Shown: piece by piece, positions 14,401 through 27,230 of the stretch
How positions within the stretch are numbered: position 1 is the first letter of the stretch
How the letters are laid out: each line of letters opens with the position of its first letter
NCBI GenBank assembly: GCA_029961685.1
Contig: JARWKL010000010.1
Coordinates: forward strand, 11,491,931-11,555,930
Length of the DNA: 64,000 nucleotides
Direction: 5' to 3'
Source of the DNA: Aristolochia californica
Lineage: Eukaryota > Streptophyta > Magnoliopsida > Piperales > Aristolochiaceae
The notes under the pieces: generated by a model
The model's database searches: none
The model's input: the letters and a program-made list of their open reading frames with translations, nothing else
Told to the model about the DNA's origin: nothing
Made by a program: the position numbers and the translations under genes

Positions 14401-15306
14401 TTTGAATTTTTTTTTTTGCATATAAGAACTCTAAGATTTTCATTTTGTGATGCCTTATATATTTTTTGTTTACAGGAAAAATGGGAGAGTGAAAATTCAA
14501 GTTTGGATCTGAAAACAAATTTGAACATCCAAAATGGAAATGCACAAATGCAGAGAGAGATAGTTCCAAAAAGTATCTGTGATTTTTAAGGATAGGCAAA
14601 CAGTGAGTTGTTTGGCCCTGGTAAATATCCAACCACTTGAGAATTTCATTTTTTCCTACTCCTTGAAATTTTTGGATCATTAGGTCCACTTGCATCCTCA
14701 ACATGTTTCTGCCATGCATATCCACCACACTTAAAGCATGTTAGGATCAGTTACAAGTCCCTTTCCTATAAAATTCCACCAAGATTATTATTAGGGGCTA
14801 TACCAGTGGAATTTCTAGAACATGGATAACAAAACCTTGGTGTTCATTTTTAGTGCCTGAAATAATTTTGAAATTTGTTTTTGCATACATGAAATCTAAA
14901 ATTTTCATTTCGTTATGCCTTATATCTTTTTTGTTTACGAGAAAAATGGGAGATTGAATACTCAAGTTTGGATCTACAAAAAAATTTGAACATTTAAAAT
15001 GGAAATGCACAAATGCTGAGAGAGATAGTTCCAAAAAGTATCTGTGATTTTTAAGGATAGGCAAAAAGTGGCTTGTTTGGCCCTCGTAAATATCCAACCA
15101 CTTGAGACTATGTTTTTTTCTACTCCTTGAAATTTTTGGATCATTACGTCCACTTGCATCCTCAACATGTTTCTGCCATGCATACCCACCACACTTAAAG
15201 CATCTTAGGATCAGTTACAAGTCCCTTTACTATAAAATTCCACCAAGATTATTATTTGGAGCTTTACTAGTGGAATTTCCAAAACATGGATAAAAAAACC
15301 TTGGAG

Positions 15307-15540
15307 TTCATTTTTAGTGCCTGAAATAATTTGGAAACTTTTTTTTTGCATACTTGAACTCGAAAATTTTCATTTAGTTATGACTTACACCTTTTTTGTT
15401 TACGAGAAAAATGGGAGAGTGAAAACTCAGGTTTGGATCTAAAAACAAATATGAACATCCAAAATGCAAATCCACAAATGCTAAGAGAGATAGTTCCAAA
15501 AAGTATCTCTGATTTTTAAGGATAGGCTAAAAGGGAGGGT

Positions 15541-15577
<37 letters not shown>

Positions 15578-15741
15578 GGGGGGGGAGGTTGCATCCTCAA
15601 CATGTTTCTGCCATGCATATCCACCACACTTAAAGCATGTTAGAATCTGTTACAAGTCCCTTTCCGATAAAATTCCACCAGGCTTATGATTATGGGATGT
15701 ACTAGTTGAATTTCAAGAACATGGATAACAAAACCTTGGAG
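15307..15741 (+). repeat. Defective monomer with poly-G expansion and deletion
   Basis: The unit reads normally up to GGCTAAAAGGGAGGGTGAG, then runs into G34 (15543-15576), A, G8 (15578-15585), A and GG, and rejoins monomer sequence at TTGCATCCTCAACATG. The stretch that normally lies between the GGG site and TTGCATCC (about 80 bp) is absent. The net length is 435 bp. This is the only one of the three poly-G units that also lost flanking sequence. Confidence 0.95.
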
Positions 15742-16959
15742 TTCATTTTTAGTGGCTCAAATAATTTTGAAATTTTTTTTTTGCATACATGAACTCTAAA
15801 ATTTTCATTTCATTATGCCTTGTATCTTTTTTGTTTACGAGAACAATGGGAGAGTGAAAACTCAAGTTTGGATCTAAAGACAAATTTGAACATCCAAAAT
15901 GGAAATGCACAAATGCTGAGAGAGATAGTTCCAAAAAGTATCTGTGATTTTTAAGGATAGGCAAAAAGTGGGTTGTTTGGCCCTGGTAAATATCCAGCCA
16001 CTTGAGAATTTGATTTTTTCTACTCCTTGAAATTTTTTGATCATTATGTCCACTTGCACCCTCAACATGTTTCTGGCATGAATATCTAGCACACTTAAGG
16101 CAAATTAGGATCAGTTACAAGTCCCTTTCCTATAAAATTCCACCAGGCTTATTATTAGGGGCTGTACTAGTGGAATTTCCAGATCATGGATAACAAAACC
16201 TAGGAGTTCATTTTTAGTTCCTGAAATAATTTTGAAATTTTTTATTTGCATACATGTACTCTAAAATTTTCATTCTGTTATGCCTTATTTCTTTTTGTTT
16301 ACGACAAAAATGGTTGAGTGAAGACTCATGTTTCGATCTGAAAATAAATTTGAACATCCAAAATGGAAATGCGCAAATGCTAAGAGAGAGAGTTCCAAAA
16401 TGTACTTGGGATTTTTAAAGATAGGCTAAAAGTGGGTTGTTTGGCCCTGGTAAATATCCAACCACTTGAGAATTTGATTTTTTCTACTCCTTGAAATTTT
16501 TGGATCAATTTGTCTACTTGCATCCTCAACATGTTTCTGTCATGCATATCCACAAAACTTAATGCATGTCAGGATTAGTTAGTAGTCCCTTTCCTATAAA
16601 ATTCCACCAGGCTTATTATTAGGGGTTGTACTAGTGGAATTTCCAAAACATGGATAACAAAACCTTGGTGTTCATTTTTAATGCCTAAAATAATTTTGAA
16701 ATTTTTTTTTTGCATACATGAACTCTAAAATTTTCATTTTGTGATGCCTTATATATTTTTTGTTTACGAGAAAAATGGGAGAGTGAAACTCAAGTTTGGA
16801 TCTGAAAACAAATTTGAACATCCAAAATGGAAACGCACAAATGCTGAGAGAGATAGTTCCAAAAAGTATTTGTGATTTTTAAGGATAGGCAAAAAGTGGG
16901 TTGTTTGGCCCTGGTAAATATCCAACCACTTGAGAATTTGATTTTTTCTACTTCTTGAA

Positions 16960-19180
16960 ATTTTTGGATCATTATGTCCACTTGCATCTTCAACATGTTT
17001 CTGGCATGCATATCCACCAAACATAGAGCATGTTAGGATCAGTTACCAGTCCCTTTCCTATAAAATTTCACCAGGCTTATTATTAGGGGCTGTACTAGTG
17101 GAATTTCCAGAACATGCATAACAAAACCTTGGAGTTAATTTTTAGTGCCTGAAATAATTTTGAAATTGTTTTTTTTTTGCATACATGAACTCTTAAATTT
17201 ACATTTTGTTATGCCTTATATCTTTTTTGTTTACGAGAAAAATGCGAGAGTGAAAACTCAAGTTTGGATCTGAAAACAAATTTGAACATCCAAAATGGAA
17301 ATCCACAAAAACTGATAGAGGTAGTTCCAAAAAGTATATGTGATTTTTAAGGATAGGCAAAAAGGGGGGGTGGTTTGCCCTGGTAAATATCCAACAACTT
17401 CAGAATTTGATTTTTTCTACTCCTTGAAATTTTCTGATCATTAGGTCCACTTGCATCCTCAGCATGTTTCTGGCATGCATATCCACCACACTTAAAGCAT
17501 GTTAGGATCAGTTACAAGTCCCTTTCCTATAAAATTCCACCAGGCTTATTATTAGGGGTTGTACTAGTGGAATTTATAGAACATGGATAACAAAACCTTG
17601 CAGTTCATTTTTAGTGCCTGAAATAATTTTGAAATTTTTATTTTGCATACATGAAATCTAAAATTTCATTTGTTATACCTTATATCTTTTTTGTTTACGA
17701 GAAAAATGGGTGAGTGAAAACTCAAGTTTGGATCTGAAAACAAATTTGAACATCCAAAATGGTAATGTACAAATGCTGAGAGAGATAGTTCCAAAAAAGT
17801 ATCTGTGATTTTTAAGGATAGGCAAAAAGTGGGTTGTTTGGCCCTAGTAAATATCCAACCACTTGAGAATTTGATTTTTTCTACTCCTTGAAATTTTTGG
17901 ATCATTATGTCCACTTGCATCCTCAACATGTTTCTGTCATGCATATCCACCTCACTTAAAGCATGTTAGGATCAGTTACACGTCCCTTTCCTATAAAATT
18001 CCACCAGGCTTATTATTTGGGGCTGTACTAGTGAAATTTCCAGATCATGGATGACAAAATCTTGGAGTTCATTTTTAGTGCCTTAAATAATTTTGAAATT
18101 TTTTTTTTGCATACTTGAACTAAAAAATTTACATTTTGTTATGCCTTATACCTTTTTCGTTTATGAGAAAAATGGGAGAGTGAAAACTCAAGTTTGGATT
18201 TGAAAATAAATTTGAACATCCAAATTGGAAATGCACAAATCCTGAGAGAGAAAGTTCCAAAAATTATCTGTGATTTTTAAGGATAGGCAAATTGTGATTT
18301 GTTTGGCCCTGGAAAATATCCAACCACTTGAGAATTTGATATTTTCTACGCCTTGAAATTTTCTGATCATTAGCTCCACTTGCATCCTCAACTTGTTTCT
18401 GGTATGCATATCCACCACACTTAAAGCATGTTAGGATCAGTTACAAGTCCCTTTCCTATAAAATTCCACCGGGTTTATTATTAGGGGCTGTACTTGTGGT
18501 ATTTCCAGAACATGGATAACCAAAACTTGGAGTTCATTTTTAGTGCCTGAAATAATTTTGAAATTTTTTTCTTGCATACATGAACTTTAAAATTTTCATT
18601 TTGTTTTGCTTTATATCTTTTTTGTTTATGACTAAAATGGGAGAGTGAAAACTCAAGTTTGGATCCGAAAACAAATTTGAACATCCAAAATGGAAATGCA
18701 CAACTGTAGAGAGAGAGATAGTTCCAAAAAGTATCCGTGGTTATTAAGGATAGGCAAAAAGTGGGTTGTTTGGCCCTGGTAAAAATATCCAACCACTTGA
18801 GAATTTGATTTTTTCTTCTCCTTGAAATTTTTGGATCATTAGGTCCACTTGCATCCTCAACATGTTTCTCACATGCATATCCACCACAGTTAAAGCAAGT
18901 TAGGATCAGTTAAGAGTCCATTTCCTATAAAATTCCACTAAGCTTATTATTAGGGGTTGTACTAGTGGAATTTCCAGAACATGGATAACAAAACCTTGGA
19001 GTTCATTTTTATTGCCTGAAATAATTTTGAAATTTTTTTGTTGCATACATGAACACTAAAATTTTCATTTTGTTATGCCTTATATCTTCTTTGTTTGCGA
19101 GAAAAATGGGAGAGTGAAAACTCAAGTCTGGATCTGAAAACAAATTTAAACATCCCAAATAGAAATGCACAAATGCTGAG
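16960..19180. repeat. Eight-monomer higher-order repeat, copy 1 (about 4.8 monomers matched)
   Basis: This matches 20,690-22,960. The offset is 3,726 bp before the poly-G site and a constant 3,780 bp after it (17604/21384, 18068/21848, 18533/22313, 19002/22782). Shared variants include GAAATTGTTTTTTTTTTGC, ATCCACAAAA or ATCCAAAAAA, TTGGATTTGAAAATAAATT, GGCAAATTGTG, CCTTGAAATTTTCTGATC with TTAGCTCCACTTG, CTTGCATACATGAACTTTAA and CAACTGTAGAGAGAGAG or CAACTGCAGAGAGAGAG. A G7 run at 17364-17370 sits where copy 2 has G45. Confidence 0.88.
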
Positions 19181-20689
19181 AGCGATGGTTCCAAAACGTA
19201 TCTGTGATTTTTAAGGATGGGCAAAAAGTGGGTTGTTTGGCCCAGGTAAATATCCAACCGCTTGAGAATTTTATTTTTTCGACACCGTGAAATTTTTGGA
19301 TCATCAGGTCCACTTGCATCCCTAACATGTTTTTGGTATGCATATCCACCACACTTAAACCATGTTTGGATCACTTACAAGTCCCTTTCCTATAAAATTC
19401 CACCACGCTTATTATTAAGGGCTGTACTTGTGGAATTTCCAAAACATGGATAACAAAACCTTTGGGTTCATTTTTAGTGCCTGAAATAATTTTGATATTT
19501 TTTTTTTGCATTCTTCAACTCTAAAATTTTCATTTTGTTTTGCCTAATATCTATTTTGTTTACGAGAAAAATGGGAGAGTGAAAACTCAAGTTTGGATCT
19601 GAAAACAAATTTGAACATCCAAAATGGAAATGCACAAATGCTGAGAGAGATAGTTCCAAAAAGTATCTGTGATTTTTAAGGATAGGCAAAAAGTGGGTTG
19701 TTTGGCCCGGGTAGATATCCAACCACTTGTGAATTGGATTTTTTCTACTCCTTGAAATTTTTGGATCATTAGGTCCACTTTCATCCTCAGCATGTTTCTA
19801 GCATACAAATACACCACACTTAAAGCATGTTAGGATCAGTTACAAGTCCCTTTCCTATGAAACTCCACCAGGATTATTGTTAGGGGTTGTACTAGTGGAA
19901 TTTCAGGAACATGGATAACAAAAAATTGGAGTTCATTATTAGTGCATGAAATAATTTTGAAATTTTTTTTTTGCATAAATGAACTCCACAATTTTCATTC
20001 TGTTATGCCTTATATTTTTTTTGTTTTAGAGAAAAAAGGGAGAGTGAAAACTCAAGTTTGGATCTGAAAACAAATTTGAACATCGAAAATGGAAATGCAC
20101 AAATGGTGAGAGAGATAGTTCCAAAAAGTATCTGTGTCTTTTAAGGATAGGCAAAAAGTGAGTTGTTTGCCCCTGGTAAATATCCAACCACTAGAGAATT
20201 TCATTTTTTCTACTCCTTGAAATTTTTGGATCATTAGGTCCACTTGCATCCTCAACATGTTTCTGGCATGCATATCCACCACACTTAAAGCATGTTAGGA
20301 TCAGTTACAAGTCCCTTTCCTATAAAATTCCACCAGGATTATTATTAGGGGTTGTACTAGTGGAATTTCTAGAACATGGATAACAAAACCTTGGTGTTCA
20401 TTTTTAGTGCCTGAAATAATTTTGAAATTTTTTTTTGCATACATGAAATCTAAAATTTTCATTTCGTTATGCCTTATATCTTTTTTGTTTACGAGAAAAA
20501 TGGGAGATTGAAAACTCGAGTTTGGATCGATAAACAAATTTGAAAATTTAAAATGGAAATGCAAAAATGATGAGAGAGTTAGTTCCAAAAAGTAACTGTG
20601 AGTTGTAAGGATAGGCAAATAGTGGGTTGTTTGGCCCTGGTAAATATCCAACCACTTGAGAATTTGATTTTTTCTCCTCCTTGAAATTT

Positions 20690-21098
20690 TTGGATCATTA
20701 TGTCCACTTGCATCTTCAACACGTTTCTGGCATGCATATCCACCAAACTTAAAGCATGTTAGGATCAGTTACAAGTCCCTTTCCTATAAAATTTCTCCAG
20801 GCTTATTATTAGGGGCTGTACTAGTGGAATTTCCAGAACATGCATAACAAAACCTTGGAGTTCATTTTTAGTGCCTGAAATAATTTTGAAATTGTTTTTT
20901 TTTTGCATACATGAACTCTTAAATTTTCATTTTGTTATGCCTTATATCTTTTTTGTTTACGAGAAAAATGGGAGAGTGAAAACTCAAGTTTGGATCTGAA
21001 AACAAATTTGAACATCCAAAATGGAAATCCAAAAAAACTGAGAGAGGTAGTTCCAAAAAGTATCTGTGATTTTTAAGGACAGGAAAAAAGGGGAGGGA

Positions 21099-21147
<49 letters not shown>

Positions 21148-22960
21148 GGTTGGTTGGCCCTGGTAAATATCCAACCACTTCAAAATTTGATTTTTTCTAC
21201 TCCTTGAAATTTTCTGATCATTAGGTCCACTTCCATCCTCAACATGTTTCTGGCATGCATATCCACCACAATTAAAGCATGTTAGGACCAGTTCCAACTC
21301 CCTTTCCTATAAAATTCCACCAGGCTTATTATTAGCGGCTGTACTAGTGGAATTTCTAGAACATGGATAACAAAACCTTGGAGTTCATTTTTAGTGCCTG
21401 AAATAATTTTGAAATTTTTTTTTTGCATACATGAAATCTAAAATTTTCCTTTGTTATACCTTATATCTTTTTTGTTTACGAGAAAAATGGGAGAGTGAAA
21501 ACTTAAGTTTGGATCTTAAAACAAATTTGAACATCCAAAATGGTAATGCACAAATGATGAGAGAGATAGTTCCAAAACAGTATCTGTGATTTTTAAGGAT
21601 AGGAAAAAAGTGGGTTGTTTGGCTCTATTAATATCCAACCACTTGAGAATTTGATTTTTTCTACTCCTTGAAATTTTTGGATCATTATATCCGCTTGCAT
21701 CCTCAACATGTTTCTGTCATGGATATCCACCTCACTTAAAGCATGTTAGGATCAGTTACACGTCCATTTCCTATAAAATTCCACCAGGCTTATTATTTGG
21801 GTCTGTACTAGTGAAATTTCAAGATCATGGATGACAAAATCTTGGAGTTCATTTTTAGTGCCTTAAATAATTTTGAAATTTTTTTCTTGCATACTTGAAC
21901 TCAAAAATTTTCATTTTGTTATGCCTTATAACTTTTTCGTTTACGAGAAAAATGGGAGAGTGAAAACTCAAGTTTGGATTTGAAAATAAATTTGAATATC
22001 CAAAATGGAAATGCACAAATGCTGAGAGAGAAAGTTCCAAAAATTATCTGTGATTTTTAAGGATAGGCAAATTGTGGTTTGTTTGGCCCTGGAAAATATC
22101 CAACCACTTGAGAATTTGATTTTTTCTACGCCTTGAAATTTTCTGATCATTAGCTCCACTTGCATCCTCAATTTGTTTCTGGTATGCATATCCACCACAC
22201 TTAAAGCATGTTTGGATCAGTTACAAGTCCCTTTCCTATAAAATTCCATCGGGCTTATTATTAGGGGCTGTACTAGTGGAATTTCCAGAACATGGATAAC
22301 CAAAACTTGGAGTTCATTTTTAGTGCCTGAAATAATTTTGAAATTTTTTTCTTGCATACATGAACTTTAAAATTTTCATTTTGTTTTGCTTTATATCTTT
22401 TTTGTTTACGACTAAAATGGCAGAGTGAAAACTCATGTTTGGATCTGAAAACAAATTTGAACATCCAAAATGGAAGTGCACAACTGCAGAGAGAGAGATA
22501 GTTCCAAAAAGTATCCGTGATTATTAAGGATAGGCAAAAAGTGGGTTGTTTGGCCCTGGTAAAAATATCCAACCACTTGAGAATTTGATTTTTTCTTCTC
22601 CTTGAAATTTTTGGATCAATAGGTCCACTTGCATCCTCAACATGTTTCTCGCATGCATATCCACCACAGTTAAAGCAAGTTAGGATCAGTTAAGAGTCCC
22701 TTTCCTATAAAATTCCACCAAGCTTATTATTAGGGTCTGTACTAGTGGAATGTCCAAAACATGGATAACAAAACCTTGGAGTTCATTTTTAGTGCTAAAA
22801 TAATTTTGAAATTTTTTTGTTGCATACATGAACACTAAAATTTTCATTTTGTTATGCCTTATATCTTCTTTGTTTACGAGAAAAAAGGGAGAGTGAAAAC
22901 TCAAGTTTGGATCTGAAAACAAATATGAACATCCAAAATGGAAATGCACAAATGCTGAGA
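20690..22960. repeat. Eight-monomer higher-order repeat, copy 2
   Basis: This is the counterpart of 16,960-19,180. The only large length difference between the two copies is the poly-G expansion near 21,091-21,146, which adds about 54 bp. Otherwise they differ by substitutions such as GAGCGATGG against GAGAGATAG near the right end, after which similarity falls to the array-wide level. Confidence 0.88.
21091..21146 (+). repeat. Poly-G tract 2 (45 uninterrupted G)
   Basis: G-rich lead-in GGGAGGGAGGA is followed by 45 consecutive G at 21102-21146, then TGGTTGGTTGGCCC. It replaces the GGG of the normal AGTGGGTTGTTTGGCC site, and monomer sequence is intact on both sides. The unit is 523 bp long. 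The C-rich strand is read as polyproline in a spurious reverse frame. Confidence 0.97.
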
Positions 22961-23984
22961 GAGATAGTCCCAAAAAGTATCTGCGATTTTTATGGATAGG
23001 CAAAAAGTTGGTTGCTTGGCCCTGGTAAATATCCAACCAATCGAGAATTTGATTTTTTCTACTCCTTGAAATTTTTGGATCATTAGGTCCACTTGCATCC
23101 TCAACATGTTTCTGGCATGCATATGCACCACACTTAAAGCATGTTAGGATCAGTTACAAGTCCCTTTCCTATGAAACTCCACCAGGATTATTATAAGGGG
23201 TTGTACTAGTGGAATTTCCAAAACATGGATAACAAAACCTTGGAGTTCATTTTTAGTGACTGAAATAATTTTGAAATTTTTTTTTGCATAAATGAACTCT
23301 AAAATTTTCATTTTATTGTGCCTTATATCTTTTTTATTTAAGAGAAAATTGGGAGAGTGAGAACACAAGTTTGGAACTGAAAATAAATTTGAACATCAAA
23401 AATGGAAATGCACAAATGCTGAGAGAGATAGTTCCAAAATGTATTTGTGATTTTTAAGGATAGGCTAAAAGTGGGTTGTTTGGCCCTAGTAAATATCCAA
23501 CCACTTGAGAATTTGATTTTTTCTACTCCTTGAAATTTTTGGATCATTAGGTCCACTTGCATCCTCAACATGTTTCTAGCATGCATATCCACCACACTTA
23601 AACCATGTTAGGATCAGTTACAAGTCCCTTTCATATAATATTCCTCCAGGCTTATTATTAGGGGTTATACTAGTGGAATTTCCAGAACATGGATAACAAA
23701 AACTTGGAGTTCATTTTTAGTGCCTGAAATAATTTTGAAATTTTTTTTTTCCATACATGAACTCTAAAATTTTCATTTTGTTATGCCTTAGTTCTTTTTT
23801 GTTTACGAGAAAAATTGGAGAGAGCAAACTCAAGTTTAGATCTGAAAACAAATTTGTACATCCAAAATGGAAATGCACAAATGCTGAGACAGATAGTTCC
23901 AAAAGGTATCTGTGATTTTTAAGGATAGGCAAAAAGTGGGTTGTTTGGCTCTGGTAAATTTCCAACCACTTGAGAATTTGATTT

Positions 23985-25480
23985 TTTCTAGTCCTTGAAA
24001 TTTTTGGGTCATTAGGTCCACTTGCATCCTCAACATGTTTCTGGCAAGCATATCCACCACACTTAAACCATGTTAGGATCAGTTACAAGTCCCTTTCCTA
24101 TAAAATTCCTCCAGGCTTATTATTAGGGGCTGTACTAGTGGAATTTCCTGAACATGGATAACAAAACATTGGAGTTCATTTTTAGTGCCTAAAATAATTT
24201 TGAAATTTTTTTTTTATACTTGAACTCTAAAATTTTCATTTTGTTATGCCCTATATCTTTTTTGTTTACGAGAAAAATGGGAGAGCGAAAACTCATGTTT
24301 GAATCTGAAGACAAATTTGAACATCCAAAATGGTAATGCACAAATGCTGAGAGAGATAGTTCCCAAAAGTATATGTGATTTTTATGGATAGGCAAAAAGT
24401 GGGTTGTTTGGCCTTTGTAAATATCCAACCTCTTGAAAATTTGATTTTTTCTACTCCTTTAAATTTTTGGATCATTTGGTCCACTTGTATCCACAATGTG
24501 TTTCTGGCATGCATATCCACCACACATAAAGCATTTTAGGATCAGTTACAAGTCCCTTTCCTATAAAATTCCACCAGGCTTATTATTAGGGGCTGTACTA
24601 GTGGAATTTCCAGATCATGGATAACAAAACCTTGGAGTTCATTTTTAGTTCTTGAAATAATTTTGAATTTTTTTTTTTGCATACATGAACTCTAAAATTT
24701 TCATTTTGTTATGCCTTATTTCTTTTATGTTTAGGAGAAAAATGGGTGACTGAAAACTCATGTTTGGATCTGAAAACAAATTTGAACATCCAAAATGGAA
24801 ATGCACAAATGCTGAAAGAGATAGTTCAAAAATGTATTTGTGATTTTTAAGCATAGGCAAGAAGTGGGTAGTTTGGCCCTGGTAAATATCCAACCACTTG
24901 AGAATTTGATTTTTTCTAGTCCTTGAAATTTTTGGATCATTAGGTCCACTTGCATCCTCAACATGTTTCTGGCATGCATATCCACCACACTTAAACCATG
25001 TTAGGATCAGTTACAAGTCCCTTTCCTATAAAATTCCTCCAGGCTTATTATTAGGGGCTGTACTAGTGGAATTTCCCGAACATGGATAACAAAACCTTGG
25101 AGTTCATTTTTAGTGCCTGAAATAATTTTGAAATTTTTTTTTTATACTTGAACTCTAAAATTTTCTTTTTGTTCTGCCCTATATCTTTTTTGTTTACGAG
25201 AAAATTGGGAGAGCGAAAACTCATGTTTGGATCTGAAAACAAATTTGAACATCCAAAATGGTAATGCACAAATGCTGAGAGAGATAGTTCCCAAAAGTAT
25301 ATGTGATTTTTAAGGATAGGCCAAAAGTGGGTTGTTTGGCCTTGGTAAATATCCAACCTCTTGAAAATTTGATTTTGTCTAGTCCTTTAAATTTTTGGAT
25401 CATTTAGTCCACTTGTATCCACAATGTGTTTCTGGCATGCATATCCACGACACATAAAGCATTTTAGGATCAGTTACGGG
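23985..25480. repeat. Dimer duplication, about 928-bp period
   Basis: About 23,985-24,550 matches 24,913-25,480 (unit starts 24175/25103). Shared private variants are TTAAACCATGTTAGG, ATTCCTCCAGGC, TTTTTTTTTATACTTGAAC with GCATAC lost, GCCCTATATC, GAGCGAAAACTCATG, AATGGTAATGCAC, CCCAAAAGTATATG, CCTCTTGAAAATTTG, CTTGTATCCACAATGTG and CATAAAGCATTTTAGG. Confidence 0.85.
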
Positions 25481-26969
25481 TCGCTTTCCTATAAAATTCC
25501 ACCAAGATTAATATAAGGGGCTGTACTAGTGGAATTTCAAAAACATGGATTAGAATACCTTGGAGTTCATTTTTAGTGCCTGAAAAAATTTTAAATTTTT
25601 TTTTTTGTATCCATGAACTCTTAAATTTTCATTTTGTTAAGCCTTATATGTCTTTTGTTTACGAGAAAAATAGGAGAGTGAAAACTTAATTTTGGATCTG
25701 AAAAAAAATTTGAAGATCCAAAATGGAAATGCACAAATGTTGAGAGAGATAGTTCGAAAAAGTATCTGTGATTTATAAGGATAGGCAAAAAGTGGGTTGT
25801 TTGGCCGTGGAAAATATCCAACCACTTGAGAATTTGATTTTTTCTACTTCTTGAAATTTTTGGATCATTAGGTCCACTTGCATCCTCAACATGTTTCTTG
25901 CATGCATATCCACCACACTTAAAGCACGTTTGGATCAGTTAGTAGTCCCTTTCCTATAAAATTCCACCAGGCTTATTATTAGGGGCTGTACTAGTGGAAT
26001 TTCCAAAACATGGATAACAAAACCTTGGAGTTCATTTTTAATGCCATAAATAATTTTGAATTTTTTTTTTTTGCATACCAGAACTCTTAAATTTTCATTT
26101 TGTGATGCCTTATATATTTTTTGTTTATGAGAAAAAAGGGAGAGTGAAAACTCAGGTTTGGATCTGAAAAAAAATTTGAACATCCAAAATGGAAATGCAC
26201 AAATGCTGAGAGACATAGTTCCAAAAAGTATCTGTGATTTTTAAGGATAGGCAAACAGTGGGTTGTTTGGCCCTGGTAAATATCCAACCACTTCAGAATT
26301 TGATTTTTTCTACACCTTGAAATTTTTGGATCATTAGGTCCACTTGCATCCTCAACATGTTTCTACCATGCATATCCTCCACAATTAAAGCATGTTAGGA
26401 TCAGTTACAAGTCCCTTTCCTATAAAATTCCACCAGGATTATTATTAGGGGTTGTACTAGTGGAATTTCGAGAACATGGATAACAAAACCTTGGAGTTCA
26501 TTTTTAGTGCCTGAAATAATTTAGATTTTTTTTTTTTGTTTTTGCATACAAGAACTCTAAAATTTTCATTTTGTTATGCCTTATATATTTTTTGTTTATG
26601 AGAAAAATGGGAGAGTGAAAACTCAAGTTTGGTTCTGAAAACAAATTTGAACATCCAAAATGGAAATGCACAATTGCTGAGAGAGATAGTACCAAAAAGT
26701 ATCTGTGATTTTTAAGGATAGGCAAAAAGTGGGTTGTTTGGCCCAGGTAAAAATATCCATCCACTTGAGAATTTGATTTGTTCTACACCTTGAATTTTTT
26801 GGATCATTATGTCCACTTGCATCCTCAACATGTTTCTGGCATGCATATCCACCTCACTTAAAGCATGTTAGGTTCAGTTACAAGTCCCATTCCTATAAAA
26901 TTCCACCAGGCTTATTATTAGGGGTTGTACTAGTGGAATTTCTAGAACATGGATAACAAAACCTTGGAG

Positions 26970-27230
26970 TTCATTTTAAGTGCCTGAAATAATTTTGAAA
27001 TTTTTTTTTTTGCATACATGAAGTCTAAAATTTTCATTTTGTTATGCCTTATATCATTTTTGGATGATTAGGTTCACTTGCATCCTCAACATGTTTCTGG
27101 CATGAATATCCACCACACTTAAAGCATGTTAGGATCAATTACAAGTCCATTTCCTAAAAAATTCCACCAAGCTTATTATAAGGGGTTGTACTAGTGGATT
27201 TTCAGGAACACGAATAACAAAACCGTGGAG
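26970..27230 (+). repeat. Truncated monomer (261 bp)
   Basis: The sequence passes directly from GCCTTATATCATTTTTG to GATGATTAGGTTCAC. About 204 bp between the TTTTTTGTTTACGAG region and the TTTTTGGATCATTAGG region is missing. ATTTTTG occurs at both edges of the lost segment. The matching unit at 12522-12985 is full length, so the loss happened after that segment was duplicated. Confidence 0.92.

Noticed and set aside
20984..21297. Proline-rich protein on the minus strand (also at 29,928-30,239)
   Set aside because: The proline runs are the C-strand of the poly-G tracts, and the rest is the standard monomer frame.
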